Assembly: GCA_023313575.1 (NCBI GenBank)
Contig: JAJTTP010000010.1
Location: 1,240,001 to 1,304,000 of the forward strand
DNA: 64,000 nt
Source of the DNA: Eutypella sp. D-1
Taxonomy: Eukaryota > Ascomycota > Sordariomycetes > Xylariales > Diatrypaceae
Direction: 5' to 3'
Made by a program: the position numbers and the translations under genes. The notes under the pieces were generated by a model. The model saw only the letters and a program-made list of their open reading frames with translations, was not told the origin of the DNA and made no database searches. Below, piece after piece: positions 46,001 through 56,785 of this stretch (positions within the stretch are counted from its first letter, which is position 1; every line of letters begins with the position of its first letter).

Positions 46001-49000
46001 TGCGCTGAACGTTAACGTGAACCTGCCCGATCGGACGGGACAAGATGAGACCGGGGAGGGGGCTTGGGGGGGCAAGGGGTCTCTCCCTCCGTTGTACACT
46101 ACATACCATGACAGCCTGCTACATGCTACATCCTTCAGCCAGGGCTCGAATCTCCACGGGGCCTGTGCTCCCATTGGCCAAAAGCTTTACGGGCGCTGCA
46201 TGAATCTTTTCTGACTATCTCTCTCGAGGCGCGTTTCCCCTTGTCGAACGGGGAGATAGCAACGGCCCGAGTATCTCCTCGTCCCCCTCCCCTGCTCCTC
46301 TACTTTTCCGGGGCTACTAGGCTGACCATCCGATCTCTTCCCCGACAATTAGCCGCAAATGAAGGAATTTCTTGCGATTCGGACATTTTCAGAGCCGGCG
46401 AGAAAAGACATGACTACTCCGTTCTTAGGTACTTATATAATAAGCATACTTGCATATTCACCTCCCCCTTCTTCTCGGGTCTTCGACGTCGGCGGCGGCG
46501 CCCGTCATATCTCCTGCCGCGGATGGCGCTGCTGACGGGCGCTGGGACTTGCGCACGTACTTACGAACGGACGTAACTTGATGTCCAAAGAAAGAGTGTG
46601 AGGAACCAGACTAGTCTAGTTAGCAGGACAACCACACGGGTCCTGCCGCCGCTGCTAATATATATGGTAGGTAAGCTGACGGTCAGCCGGTGGCCGATCA
46701 TCACCATAAGAGGAAGCCGATGGCCCGGAGTTGCAAGCGTGGCGACTTACTAACGCCCACCAACTACCGAGCCTATCTCCGAGGACTCCTCTCTCTCTCC
46801 GCAATGTGTTTAGATGTACCCAACAAGTACACGGGGCCCGATTTACGAGGATATGCTGTAGGTAGATAGGTTCTCAGGTACTCCGCGCGCATGCTAATGC
46901 GATCGACGGTGTGATCGACGATGTCTCCCTCTGCTCCCCCGCGCAAGAATGAGCTGACGGGCTGGAGCTACGGATCCGCTTTCGTTTTAATCGCGCTGAT
47001 GATTGCGCCGCCAATTCGTACAGAAAGGGGAGTTAACACTCCCTTTAGCTCTAAATGACTGAACATCGGATTTGACCCGCCAGCACGTGTGGATATGAGT
47101 CCTGAGTCTTTTATTACGTTCTCGTGTACGAAGAACCAGACGGATGGGACGCTATTGCACACGTCGGGCTGATTCGTTGACCCATAGCCGTTGACCAAGA
47201 CTATCCAGCCAAACGACAGCCCCATACAGTTAGTTCAGCCCACCGCCCCGTCTATGGCCTTCCCCTCTCTCCGCAATTACTATGTTGATGGCGTAGTAAT
47301 ACGGTTGATGGGGAGAGGAAAAAAAACTAACACGCTTTTCCTTTCATGTGATTTCGGGATTGTGGATGTAACCTCCCACCCCCACCCCGGCTCCGGAACC
47401 GCACAGGCCCTGGGGGTCGGTATTATGGCCTGGCCCCAAATCCAGAGTTGATGATAGGGTTCCGGGAGCCTGACGTGCTCGGCTAGTCTATACACCCCGC
47501 GTTTTTCATAGCAGGCAGCGGGCTTTATATGCTGACCGAACGAACGGCCTGCCTAACTGGCCAATTTGATGAGCTGAGTGACGAGTGCATTGATTGTCCG
47601 TCTTTCTGACTGAGCGCTATCCTCGAATAACTCACCGGGCCCGTGTGGATACCGAGATCTTGCCAGCCACCCCTTTTTTTCCCCTGCTTTACCTATCCGC
47701 TTCTTATTTTTCTTGTTTTCCCCCAATCAGCACGCCCGTCACCGTTGTAGTGGCTTCGGGCCGGCTGCTACTGGCCAGATATCTATGTAAGCAGGCAAAC
47801 CAGGGTGAAAGGTAGCCCAGTAGCGATTACATGTCTATAATTGGGATGTGGAAGAGCCCCGGATCTCGGGACGTAACCAATCGGGCGGAGGGCTAAGCGT
47901 CGTTGTTTGTCTTGCGGGTGGGGGTTCTCACTTTCTCCTGCTCCCTCTCCGAACTCGCCCCCCGCGGTGTACTAGATCCTAGAGTTGCTCTCCATTGTTA
48001 TCCTCGCGTCTTATGAGAACCTTCATATAGGACAGGGTAGACTCACTCTTCGTGCGGCCGGCTCTGCTTCGCTTGCTCTCCCGCTAGCTGATTATGGCCA
48101 TTCATGATTCTGCTGATAGTGATGGTGACAACTCGGCCTCCTCTAGTCGCCCCGTTCACTAAGCGCTCTTCATCCATGATTCGGGTCCCGTATGAGGCCG
48201 GACATATCCTAGCTATCTGGTCATGGGACCCGAGAGTTAAGTCGCAGGAGGGGATGTGTCCCACCATCTTTTTTCGGACTACCGCACTGATGAATGCCGG
48301 CTCTCTTGGGTAGCCTGCAGGCCCGGCTCTTAAGTTCCTCTCCTCCATTGGGCTGCTATATGTGAACTAATGCTGCGGTGCGCTACCCCCTCTGATAGAG
48401 ATCCTTCGAATGGCGGGTGAGATTGAGGGAGAAGGAGGAGAAGGCGGGGGAGAGATCTTCATCTACATGGGTAAATAGGAACCCGAGGCTTTGGCTGATA
48501 GCCCTGATCCCTCTCAACCTGCGCACCCGTTATATCCTACGACGAGCTGCCTAGCAGGTTAGCTGTAGTGTTGTGTACGTAATTTAACGGGAGACCTTTG
48601 GGGGTTGACTATAGAGTCGCCAACAGGAGGGCAAAAGGGAGTGAATATGAGGTCCTTCAGGCCGATCGCAGAGAGAAATGCTGTGGTGTGTTACATGGAA
48701 TCGAGACCCGCCCTTCTTCCTCCCTCGCCTATAAGTCCCTTCCTAGTGTGTAGATCATGACCTTATGTGAATGCATATAAGGCCATTGCTGCAGACACGC
48801 CCTAAGACTACATGCCTGCTTCTCCCAACTTTCTATAGCTCGAGCGCCAATTCCCAGTCAGAGTAGAAGGATACTTGCCCGCTGCATGTGATGGCACCTT
48901 AGAACGCCAAGCCATGGGCCGGATCATATAGATAGAGGTAAGGGAAGGGAAACGGAAAATGGCTAGCTAGAGACTGCAGAAGAACGGGAACTGCCAGTAA

Positions 49001-51372
49001 TAAACGGTTAAGCCTAGCCGAGCTTGGACCCGAGGCTTGCTGAACATATCATGGACAAGGCTGTGGTTGCTCGAGTCGGAATCCTTTTAATGGTAAAGCC
49101 AGGGGCACCTGAAAAAGAGTCGTGAGCATTATATATGCAATGTAGCTGCTGGGATCCAACTAAATATATGGTAGCTCTATAGATTAACTGATAGAGGCTG
49201 AGAAAAGGCCCTTGCTATAAACGATTAATTACGATGCTTGGTTTCTATGTAAGATCGATGCTCTCCTAGCCCTTAAAGCTGAGTAAAATTAGAGAACATA
49301 TATATAGATAATATATATGACCGTTTTTCGTATGAGGAACTATGCATGAGTTGTTTCATCGCTGTCGTCTCCATGCTAACCCTCGTACAATGAGCATCAT
49401 AGCTAAGTATGCTGCAAGACCCCGGCGCTCGGAGTGCCGGCCCTGACGGACCGGTTCTGCTTCATAGTCATAGTCAAGGTCTTTGACTGCTAGGGAGAAG
49501 GCAGAAAGACTGACAACGACTTTGACCTCGTCTTTCTGAATCGGCACAAGCTGGACCTGCGCGCCTCCGTGCGCCGAGGCCGTTGCCGCCCGTCCAATCT
49601 CATTTAGGCCTTCGACAAAGGGGACGATGAGTAGCAGACCGCCGAGGCCGGCACCGCCATTGCAGGATACTCCATGACATTATACACGGGCAGGGCTCAA
49701 TCCGAATTACTGCAGCTTCTATGAACTAGGGCAAGTCCAACGTGTCGTTCTCTCGAGAATCAGATATCGTATGCTTGAATTGTCAGGATGAAGATGACAG
49801 GAACCCTTCGGCTATGGCCCATCTAAAGGCGGCTGGACACCGCGTCTGAGATCCCTTCTAGGAGGTGAGACCGTGGTGGCCCGTTAGCGGCCGTGTAACC
49901 TACGTCTTTCCAATGATCGGGAATATCAGTACGCCGGCAAGCGATATGTCGAGCGGGAACTCAACGTCGCTCTACGCCAGAGCGTGCGGGCTGTATTCAT
50001 TTGGACTGTGGCTCATTATTCAACATTGGCATCGTCGAACTCGCTAGTTTCTCCGAGTACCACTACCTATACCGGGCGCAGTAGCGACCTAACCTCCCGA
50101 CCAACTATATCGAGTCCCACCGGACTTTGCCAGCGGCCGTATCAGCCAGGCCACTCTCGTTTACTTGTTCAGTGCCACCAACGAGGTCTAGCTGTTACTC
50201 AATGGCAAACCCCAAGGCCACCTGTAGCGGGACGACCTCATCATGTAGACTATGAGTTCCTTCAGCCCTCCGGCTCCCCGACTGGATACCAAAAGCTGGC
50301 ACATACGAAACGCAACTGCCCAAAAGATAGACTAGTATATAGCCACAATTCAAGTACCAAAAGCATAGAGTATGCCTTGCTACTTCAATAGAACAAAGAA
50401 CTGCGAGGCGATTGCAGGCATCGTGGGGACAGAAGTAGTTCGTACTAGGATCTCACTAACTTGGGTAGAAATTATTCTATGAAGGAGCAAAAAAACAAAA
50501 ATGAGCAAGTCAGTAGCGAGTATGAAAACAGGCTTTTAGGATACTATCTAACGTTAATCCAACAGTGTATTTGGTATTGATTTAGTATGGGAGGTATTGC
50601 AAGAGCGGACAATGCTTGAGGACTGCTCGGAGAAGAACTTTGAAAAGCATAGTAAGTGACAAGAGGAGATATCAAGGTAGGTGTTGCAAACCGCTGACAC
50701 ACTTTGTGGCATAAATGGCGAGGGTAAGGAGATGAGAAGGTAGGAGAATAGCTCTTTTCCGTACCACACCTCGACATCACCAACCCTCACGGAGTTTGGA
50801 CGACGTGGCGCTGCCGCCGCGTGCCACGGATGTTCTACGACGTATACATGCCTCTCTATGGACTTGGTCGAGTTCTTGGAGAACAATGAGCTTCCATATT
50901 GCACTACGCCGACACGACTATGCATTTTAACTTCCTTTAGGCGATGAGTATGAAGAAATTCGTTTTAGGTTCAATTAAGCCCCTTTAGCGGGGTACTCGT
51001 AAATAGGGGTCGGGTTTAGAAAAGCGGGTCACCGTAACGCCGAAACTCTGCTAAACGGTTCGACTACCTCTAGGTAACCTAGGTACCTAACAATGGGATA
51101 TTTCTCCCCTAAATCAAGTAACATTTATACCTAGACAAGATTCTTAACGACTGGAGACCCGGAACTTCCCTTCATGGCTGGAAACAGCCGGTAGAATTCT
51201 AGCAAGAAAAGTGTGCCTAGCATACGTACAGAGATCGGATTAAACAGAACAAGACTCTCGCATCTCCTTACTTCGAAAAGCTAGATACTTACACAGTTGT
51301 CTTCATGGATAGTAAAAGTAGATTAGATTTAATTGCAATTATATCTTGTGTGGTCTTCGAAGCATGGATCGA
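43059..51372. other. Second gene-poor stretch
   Basis: About 8.3 kb with no gene I can support. It contains CCTAGGTA-type palindromes (44014-44031, 44486-44497 and others) and an AGCA tract at 43643-43661. The part from about 49350 to 50400 has a coding-like composition, including a minus-strand open frame at about 49356-49690, but is broken by stops and was not recognised. Confidence 0.5.
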
Positions 51373-53682
51373 TTACACTATAACTATCTTGTCTTCCCTT
51401 CCGAAACCCCTGATCTCCTCGATTTCCTTCTTCTCTAAGCCATTCAAGGAGCGAGTGGCGATGCCAATTCGCACATATACCGATGTTTGTTTATCCACTG
51501 GCTTCAGTAGCAGATAATGGCAGTCACCTCTCGCTCCAGATGGTGAGATCCGATCCAAGACAGGGAGAAGGAACACTTCATCTAATAGAAATAGCTCAGC
51601 TACTTGCTGTTCATCCCAGGTTTCGTAATATAGCCATCCTCCCTTCGCAAGTTTATTGGTATAGGAACTTAGGAAGTCGGCTTCCTCGCAGAGTCTTGAT
51701 GGATCTACCCGGTCGTATCCATTGGTTTTACGCTGGGGCTGTGTTTGAAGTTGAACCTGGTACGGACTTTGAGGGCTGTTCTCCAAGATCGCCGGATCAT
51801 CTAATTTGACAGAGATAGTGTGTTCTTTCGGCGTAGAAAGAGTCTTCCCTTCTTTCTCTACGGAGTAGAAGCAGACATCCGTCGGCACAGGTCCCCCGAG
51901 CAACTCTCTTCGAGCAAGCATGCCTCTGAAGACTCTACCCTGTATGTATAGCCGTCCGTCCGTACATAGGCTGAAAGGATGCTTGTTGACATACTCGCAT
52001 GAAGCTTCAATGACCCTCATGAGTGATGTGTCATCATATGGCTCAACATTGGATGGGAGGAGTGGATACCACGGGTTGCAACCTCCCGCAGAAGCCCAAG
52101 ACCAGGATGGAGCCACGTATTCATCGGACCGCCTGTATTTAGCGGTTACAACCGGATTCCACAACAAATCAGCAAGCAGTGATCCCGACCATAGCCCTGC
52201 TAGATATGTCTCTTTACCTCTAGCCTGTTGGAAATTACTGGCAATACCACCGATGGCCACAAGCCTGTCTGTCTCGTATGTGATCTGTAGCTTGCAGTAC
52301 TCCGTGACCAGCTCCCTCCATCGCTGCGCAGTGGGTACGTCTGAGTTCGATTTGCGTTCGTGGGTCCAGTACTTGACTTTAGGAGATAGGTACTCTATGC
52401 CGTAACACTGGAAGCTGCCGGTTTCCTGATTCTCTGCAAAGTCCCCTTCACATTCACACGCCGTTGCCGAATAGCATTCCCATATCAATTCATCGTGACC
52501 GAACAGTAGGTTTCGGGGTGAGTTAAGACGTTCCTGAAATACCCAAGCCCGTCTGAATAGCGGCTCTTGGTGCTTGTGGTGGGCCTGGGCAAGATCTCCG
52601 TAGTAATACCCATGTAGGTAGGGGAATCCGCGAAAGTTACTTCTCGCGTATAAAGGATATACTTCGTCCCCTTTTTGAACCGTTGCGATCTGAAACTGGC
52701 AGTCTGGATCGCGAGTGGAGTATAGACCTGAACTATCTAACGAGTGTAACGCAGATAACGTAAGGTAGGAATTCCGGTAGACCTGGAACATAAGACTTGC
52801 TTCTCGTGCCCAATCGTCACTGTCACCTTGGATGATGCATAAGCTGTCTATCCATATGTAATCGACCCCTAGCCTCCGTGAAACGATTACAGCGTGTTTA
52901 AAGGTTTTGGGCAAACTGCGGAAAGATATCGACTGCAGGTAGCTGCTGATCCTAGATGATGTTGTAAGGCAGCTTGGTAGCTCCCGTCCCCAGCAGTGGC
53001 TCAATGCCATATATCTGGCGCCCCGCGGGATATCAGAACTGAGCATAAGTTTTATATCACCCTGTTCGTTTAATGGACGAACGCAGATGAGTCGGGTCGG
53101 ACAAAACTCAGGACTTGGAAGTATACAAGAGGTATGTGTCTCCTTGCAGGTGGTAAGTTGGCGTAGAATGAATTTCAAAGACTCTTCCGAAGCTGTGTCC
53201 CGAGATAGTAAAGTCTTCTGCGGAATCCCCCTCAAGCCAGCTTCCGCCGTGACGAGCTGTGTGAACACTGACCGGCGCTGCTGACGGAGCAAAGCTTCGT
53301 CTTCGTCGTCGAAGTTTTCGGGACGCCAGAATGCTAGCTTCCCGTCAATTCTGCTAACGCAGAGGGCACCGGCCTTCTCCAGAGACAGCCCTGCGTTCCT
53401 CGCCAACGCAAGCCGGATGATGCACGAGATGCAACCTGGATCAGTTGCGGTGCCGATAAAGTTTCGTATACGTTGTTTGATAACTCCAATACGGAATGTC
53501 GCCTTCAGCACCTTGTCATACTCCGCCCCTCGCTGATACTCATCTAGACGGAAGAGATCGTCGGGAGAGCCAGACCAATAACAACTTGGGCATCGTGGCT
53601 TACGGGCGCTTATATTATCCCAGTTATCTGGTAAAGTAATATGGATGTATCTTTCTAAAGACATGTCGGCTTTTTCGAGCAA
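51373..53682 (-). CDS. HET-domain protein (heterokaryon incompatibility type), 769 residues
   Basis: Intronless ORF. The HET domain begins near residue 223 with YMALSHCWG and continues through LPKTFKHAVIVSRRLGVDYI, WIDSLCIIQGDSDDW and ASLMFQVYRNSYLTLSA to about 380; RRAWVFQERL and the C-terminal APSWSWAS motif near 525 follow, as in typical family members. A Cys-rich N terminus (CPSC at 31-34, CISC at 84-87) precedes it. HET domains mediate self/non-self recognition and associated cell death in filamentous ascomycetes, but many genomes carry large HET families of unknown role. No NACHT or repeat domain is attached. It is followed upstream, 313 bp away and on the same strand, by a second HET gene. 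Confidence 0.92.
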   Translation of the reverse strand: MLEKADMSLERYIHITLPDNWDNISARKPRCPSCYWSGSPDDLFRLDEYQRGAEYDKVLKATFRIGVIKQRIRNFIGTATDPGCISCIIRLALARNAGLSLEKAGALCVSRIDGKLAFWRPENFDDEDEALLRQQRRSVFTQLVTAEAGLRGIPQKTLLSRDTASEESLKFILRQLTTCKETHTSCILPSPEFCPTRLICVRPLNEQGDIKLMLSSDIPRGARYMALSHCWGRELPSCLTTSSRISSYLQSISFRSLPKTFKHAVIVSRRLGVDYIWIDSLCIIQGDSDDWAREASLMFQVYRNSYLTLSALHSLDSSGLYSTRDPDCQFQIATVQKGDEVYPLYARSNFRGFPYLHGYYYGDLAQAHHKHQEPLFRRAWVFQERLNSPRNLLFGHDELIWECYSATACECEGDFAENQETGSFQCYGIEYLSPKVKYWTHERKSNSDVPTAQRWRELVTEYCKLQITYETDRLVAIGGIASNFQQARGKETYLAGLWSGSLLADLLWNPVVTAKYRRSDEYVAPSWSWASAGGCNPWYPLLPSNVEPYDDTSLMRVIEASCEYVNKHPFSLCTDGRLYIQGRVFRGMLARRELLGGPVPTDVCFYSVEKEGKTLSTPKEHTISVKLDDPAILENSPQSPYQVQLQTQPQRKTNGYDRVDPSRLCEEADFLSSYTNKLAKGGWLYYETWDEQQVAELFLLDEVFLLPVLDRISPSGARGDCHYLLLKPVDKQTSVYVRIGIATRSLNGLEKKEIEEIRGFGREDKIVIV

Positions 53683-53995
53683 GGGAACCTACAACCTATT
53701 CATCACGAGTCGGAGAAGGGATGAAAAAAAAAGAATATGGGATTGAGCAGAAATATGGAAACCAATCGGAGTTACCGTAAGTTTTCAACGCAACCTATCA
53801 CGTGATTCAATAGAGTATGGGCGTTGATTGAGATGCAACACAATACAAAAGGTCAAGCAAGATTATGCCCCAAAGGGTACTCATCTCTACTGTCTAATCT
53901 TTTAGTGCCAGAGTACGTATTTTGGTTATTTGGTTTATGAAGAAAAGTACCTAAGAAGTAGTTTATAGTCAATCTTATCCAGGACTCATCAGTCA
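53683..53995. promoter_or_regulatory. Spacer between the two HET genes
   Basis: 313 bp holding the promoter of the downstream HET gene and the 3' end of the upstream one. AT-rich; no specific site recognised. Confidence 0.4.
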
Positions 53996-56035
53996 TCACC
54001 CTAAAGTAATGAGACCCCTTTCCGTATCATTATATAGCTTCACAAATTGCTGAAACTCAGCCTCAGTAACAAGAGCGTCCGATACCATATATAGAAGCCC
54101 GGCCCGCTCTAATGCCTCTTCAGCTTGACGGCGAATAAGTAATAGGACGTTGATCTGGATCTTGCCCGAATACAGCCAGTCATAGCTCGCGAGTACGGGG
54201 AAGTATTGTAGCCCCAGGGCGGTGTTGTCAGCCTCGGCCAGGTCATCTTCGTCAAGATGAAGAGTCCCGCTAACGAACCGTAGACCATTAATGTCTAGAG
54301 CAAAGTCTTCCCCGGGAAGCCCTCGGTAGGTCTCGCCAGGCCCAGGGAAAACCCTGCCCCGTAGGTGGAGGAACGACGAGCGCAACTGGCCGGTATCGTC
54401 ATCCGTGTACGCATCGGCGTCGAAGGCAGAGAATTCCGCAAGCGGCACGGGGCGAGGCCGATCGGGTGGCGGGTGGCTGTAGAACGAAACGTAGGCGTAG
54501 GGTTTAACCGATGCCCAGGACCAGGTAGGCGCATTGAGCGGTCTCGTTCGAGCCAGTCTCTCCCCGTCGCGCATGTTGTACCACACAAGATCCGTGAATA
54601 AGGTTGACCTCCAATTACCGGCGAGATATTGGTCGCTTGTTGCCTGCTTAACGAGCTTCGAGATGCCAGAAATGGCGATAAGCCTGTCACTTTCCTTCGT
54701 TAGGAAGGACTTGATGTACTCGTGGGCTAATTGACGCCACCCTTCCCTGACCTCATCTTCGAGCTTGCCGTCCAGACGTTGTGCAGGAGAATGTTTCTGC
54801 AGCGACACCAGGGCTGACTTTATCAAGGCATAATGAGTCACGGCGTACTCAGATACAGAATCTGGCACAGATTCTGACGCGATGTTCTCGATACACTCCC
54901 AGAGGACCTCGGTACGTGTAAAGTGCAGGGTTCTTGGGGCTAGAATCCGCTCTTGTACAACCCAACCCCTTTGATTCAGCTCGCTGTCTTCGATCTTACG
55001 AGACCAAATGCTCCATGGTTCAACGCGATATACCTGGGCAGAGTTCGAGTAAGAATGGCCGGGGAAGATCTTCTCCGCGTCTGCGTCGTTTCTCTTGACG
55101 TGAAGATTTAGAAACAGGGACGATGACACAACACTGTCCTCATGAAACAGTCCACCGTAGCTGTCAGAAGCACCAGTAGCCGCCAGGTTACAAAGACTAT
55201 TCTGGTATACCTTGCCCATCAAAGAGCTCTCGTATCTCCAGTCCTCTTCCGAATCCTGGATGATACACAAGGAGTCGATCCACAGCCAATCCACTCCAAG
55301 GTGTTTGGCGACTATTATCGCATCGAGGAATGAGCTAGGGAGACTAGATGGTATGATTCCTTCCTGGAGCTCCTTCAAATTTGCCTTGAGTAGCCTGGGT
55401 GGTTCGTTCACGACACCCCATCTGTGACTGAGGGTCATATAAGAACCGACCTCTGAACCATCCGTGACACGGAGGGCTACTATCCCACTATCATATCCCC
55501 GTAGATCGAGAACCCGGGTTGGTAGCATGTGTGGGCGACCATTTGACAACAAGGTACTGCGACAGGTGGCGTGGTTCTCCAGACAATTCTGGAGCCAGTG
55601 TGCAGACCAGTATAGAGCTCTGGAAACCCGACTCCGGGACGTATCTGTCTGAGAAAGGACAGGGCTTGCTTCTCCTGGATCTCCGTGCAAAATTGGAGAG
55701 ATCTGATGCAGTGGTCTGAGAGTAGACGTGAGAGACGCCGTCTTCCCATCATCGGCATCAAGTCGAAAGTATAAGGATGATTGGGAGGACGAAAACTCGT
55801 ACGTCACATTCAAGTCCCGCGCCTTACGGAAATCCCACTTCAGATCGGACGGGTCGCCGCGCGCAACTTCCCAGATGACGCTGCATACATGACACCCGAT
55901 CCTCTTCGCTTCGTGGAACGAAGCGGCGCTGCGGTGATGCTGGTAGGTCTTGTCGCATTGGTATTCTACTTCTCGTGCGAACGCCTCAGTGCAGATATCG
56001 CAGAGAATAGGAGGCCGCATTGGAGAGGCCGGCAT
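53996..56035 (-). CDS. HET-domain protein (heterokaryon incompatibility type), 679 residues
   Basis: Intronless ORF. The N terminus has paired cysteines (CDIC at 12-15, CHVC at 48-51) suggesting a small metal-binding module. The HET domain starts at about residue 199 (YMTLSHRWG) and includes LPSSFLDAIIVAKHLGVDWL, WIDSLCIIQDSEEDW and SSLMGKVYQNSLCNLAATGA. QRGWVVQERILAPRTLHF and APTWSWASV follow. The canonical SHCWG is SHRWG here, a common variant. Its arrangement is like that of the neighbouring HET gene but the sequences differ well outside the core motifs, so this is an old duplication or two independent family members. Both lie at the border of an 8-kb gene-poor stretch. Confidence 0.92.
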   Translation of the reverse strand: MPASPMRPPILCDICTEAFAREVEYQCDKTYQHHRSAASFHEAKRIGCHVCSVIWEVARGDPSDLKWDFRKARDLNVTYEFSSSQSSLYFRLDADDGKTASLTSTLRPLHQISPILHGDPGEASPVLSQTDTSRSRVSRALYWSAHWLQNCLENHATCRSTLLSNGRPHMLPTRVLDLRGYDSGIVALRVTDGSEVGSYMTLSHRWGVVNEPPRLLKANLKELQEGIIPSSLPSSFLDAIIVAKHLGVDWLWIDSLCIIQDSEEDWRYESSLMGKVYQNSLCNLAATGASDSYGGLFHEDSVVSSSLFLNLHVKRNDADAEKIFPGHSYSNSAQVYRVEPWSIWSRKIEDSELNQRGWVVQERILAPRTLHFTRTEVLWECIENIASESVPDSVSEYAVTHYALIKSALVSLQKHSPAQRLDGKLEDEVREGWRQLAHEYIKSFLTKESDRLIAISGISKLVKQATSDQYLAGNWRSTLFTDLVWYNMRDGERLARTRPLNAPTWSWASVKPYAYVSFYSHPPPDRPRPVPLAEFSAFDADAYTDDDTGQLRSSFLHLRGRVFPGPGETYRGLPGEDFALDINGLRFVSGTLHLDEDDLAEADNTALGLQYFPVLASYDWLYSGKIQINVLLLIRRQAEEALERAGLLYMVSDALVTEAEFQQFVKLYNDTERGLITLG

Positions 56036-56785
56036 TTATTCAGTTATTATTGCATCATAGCCATAGATATGCTAATGAGGCTCTTGATTACCGTGCCGCT
56101 GAATTTCTGAAATGGGGGATTCGGAAAAGCGAAAATGGCGCGGAAGCGAGAGATGCATTAGCATCAAGCACGAAGACGATGACTGCTGACTCAGCAGATA
56201 CAGGGGTCGACCGAACTTGTTGTTTCTTCGAAAATGACACTGTCTGATTCTTGAAAGAAAGTGGAGCGAGATAACTTCAGTTTCGAGTTGGATCCGTCTA
56301 GTTTCCTATATGTGAAATGAGATGAAGCTCCCTGAAGAGACCTCGTACTTAGAAGCTTCTTTAGGAAGCGAATAGCGCAAGGTAGTCAATCAATCCAACC
56401 CTGACCCCATCGTTAAAAGGCCTCCTAATTCGCAAGCGATGCAGGAGAAGACAGGCCTTCTGGGAATAGGGACCTAGACGTACGCAGTTTGGACAAAATC
56501 TTGTTTTTCGTAGCTGTGTTTATTGTTGCACCAGTTTCCGTACGCTTTGCTGGCTGGTAGTCCCACACTTTAAATACATACAGCGTCTTCTCCCCCTATG
56601 TATGATTCCGCCTACTGGGTATCTTCTGATCTCATCACGTCTCATGTCCCATCTAGCGTCTCTCATCTCATATACATGAACTGTAGGTACAAGATCATCC
56701 CGACATAACAAATAAAATCTACACTGCCTTTTCAATCTCAACGCCCCCACTCCTCCCAAATCCCCATCATCACCATCCACCTTCT
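56036..56785. other. Intergenic between HET gene and methyltransferase gene
   Basis: 750 bp holding the HET gene promoter and the 3' flank of the methyltransferase gene. No gene recognised. Confidence 0.5.

Noticed and set aside
50544..50925. 123-codon minus-strand ORF near the HET genes
   Set aside because: Starts with ATG but shows no domain and no supporting splice structure; not enough to call a gene.
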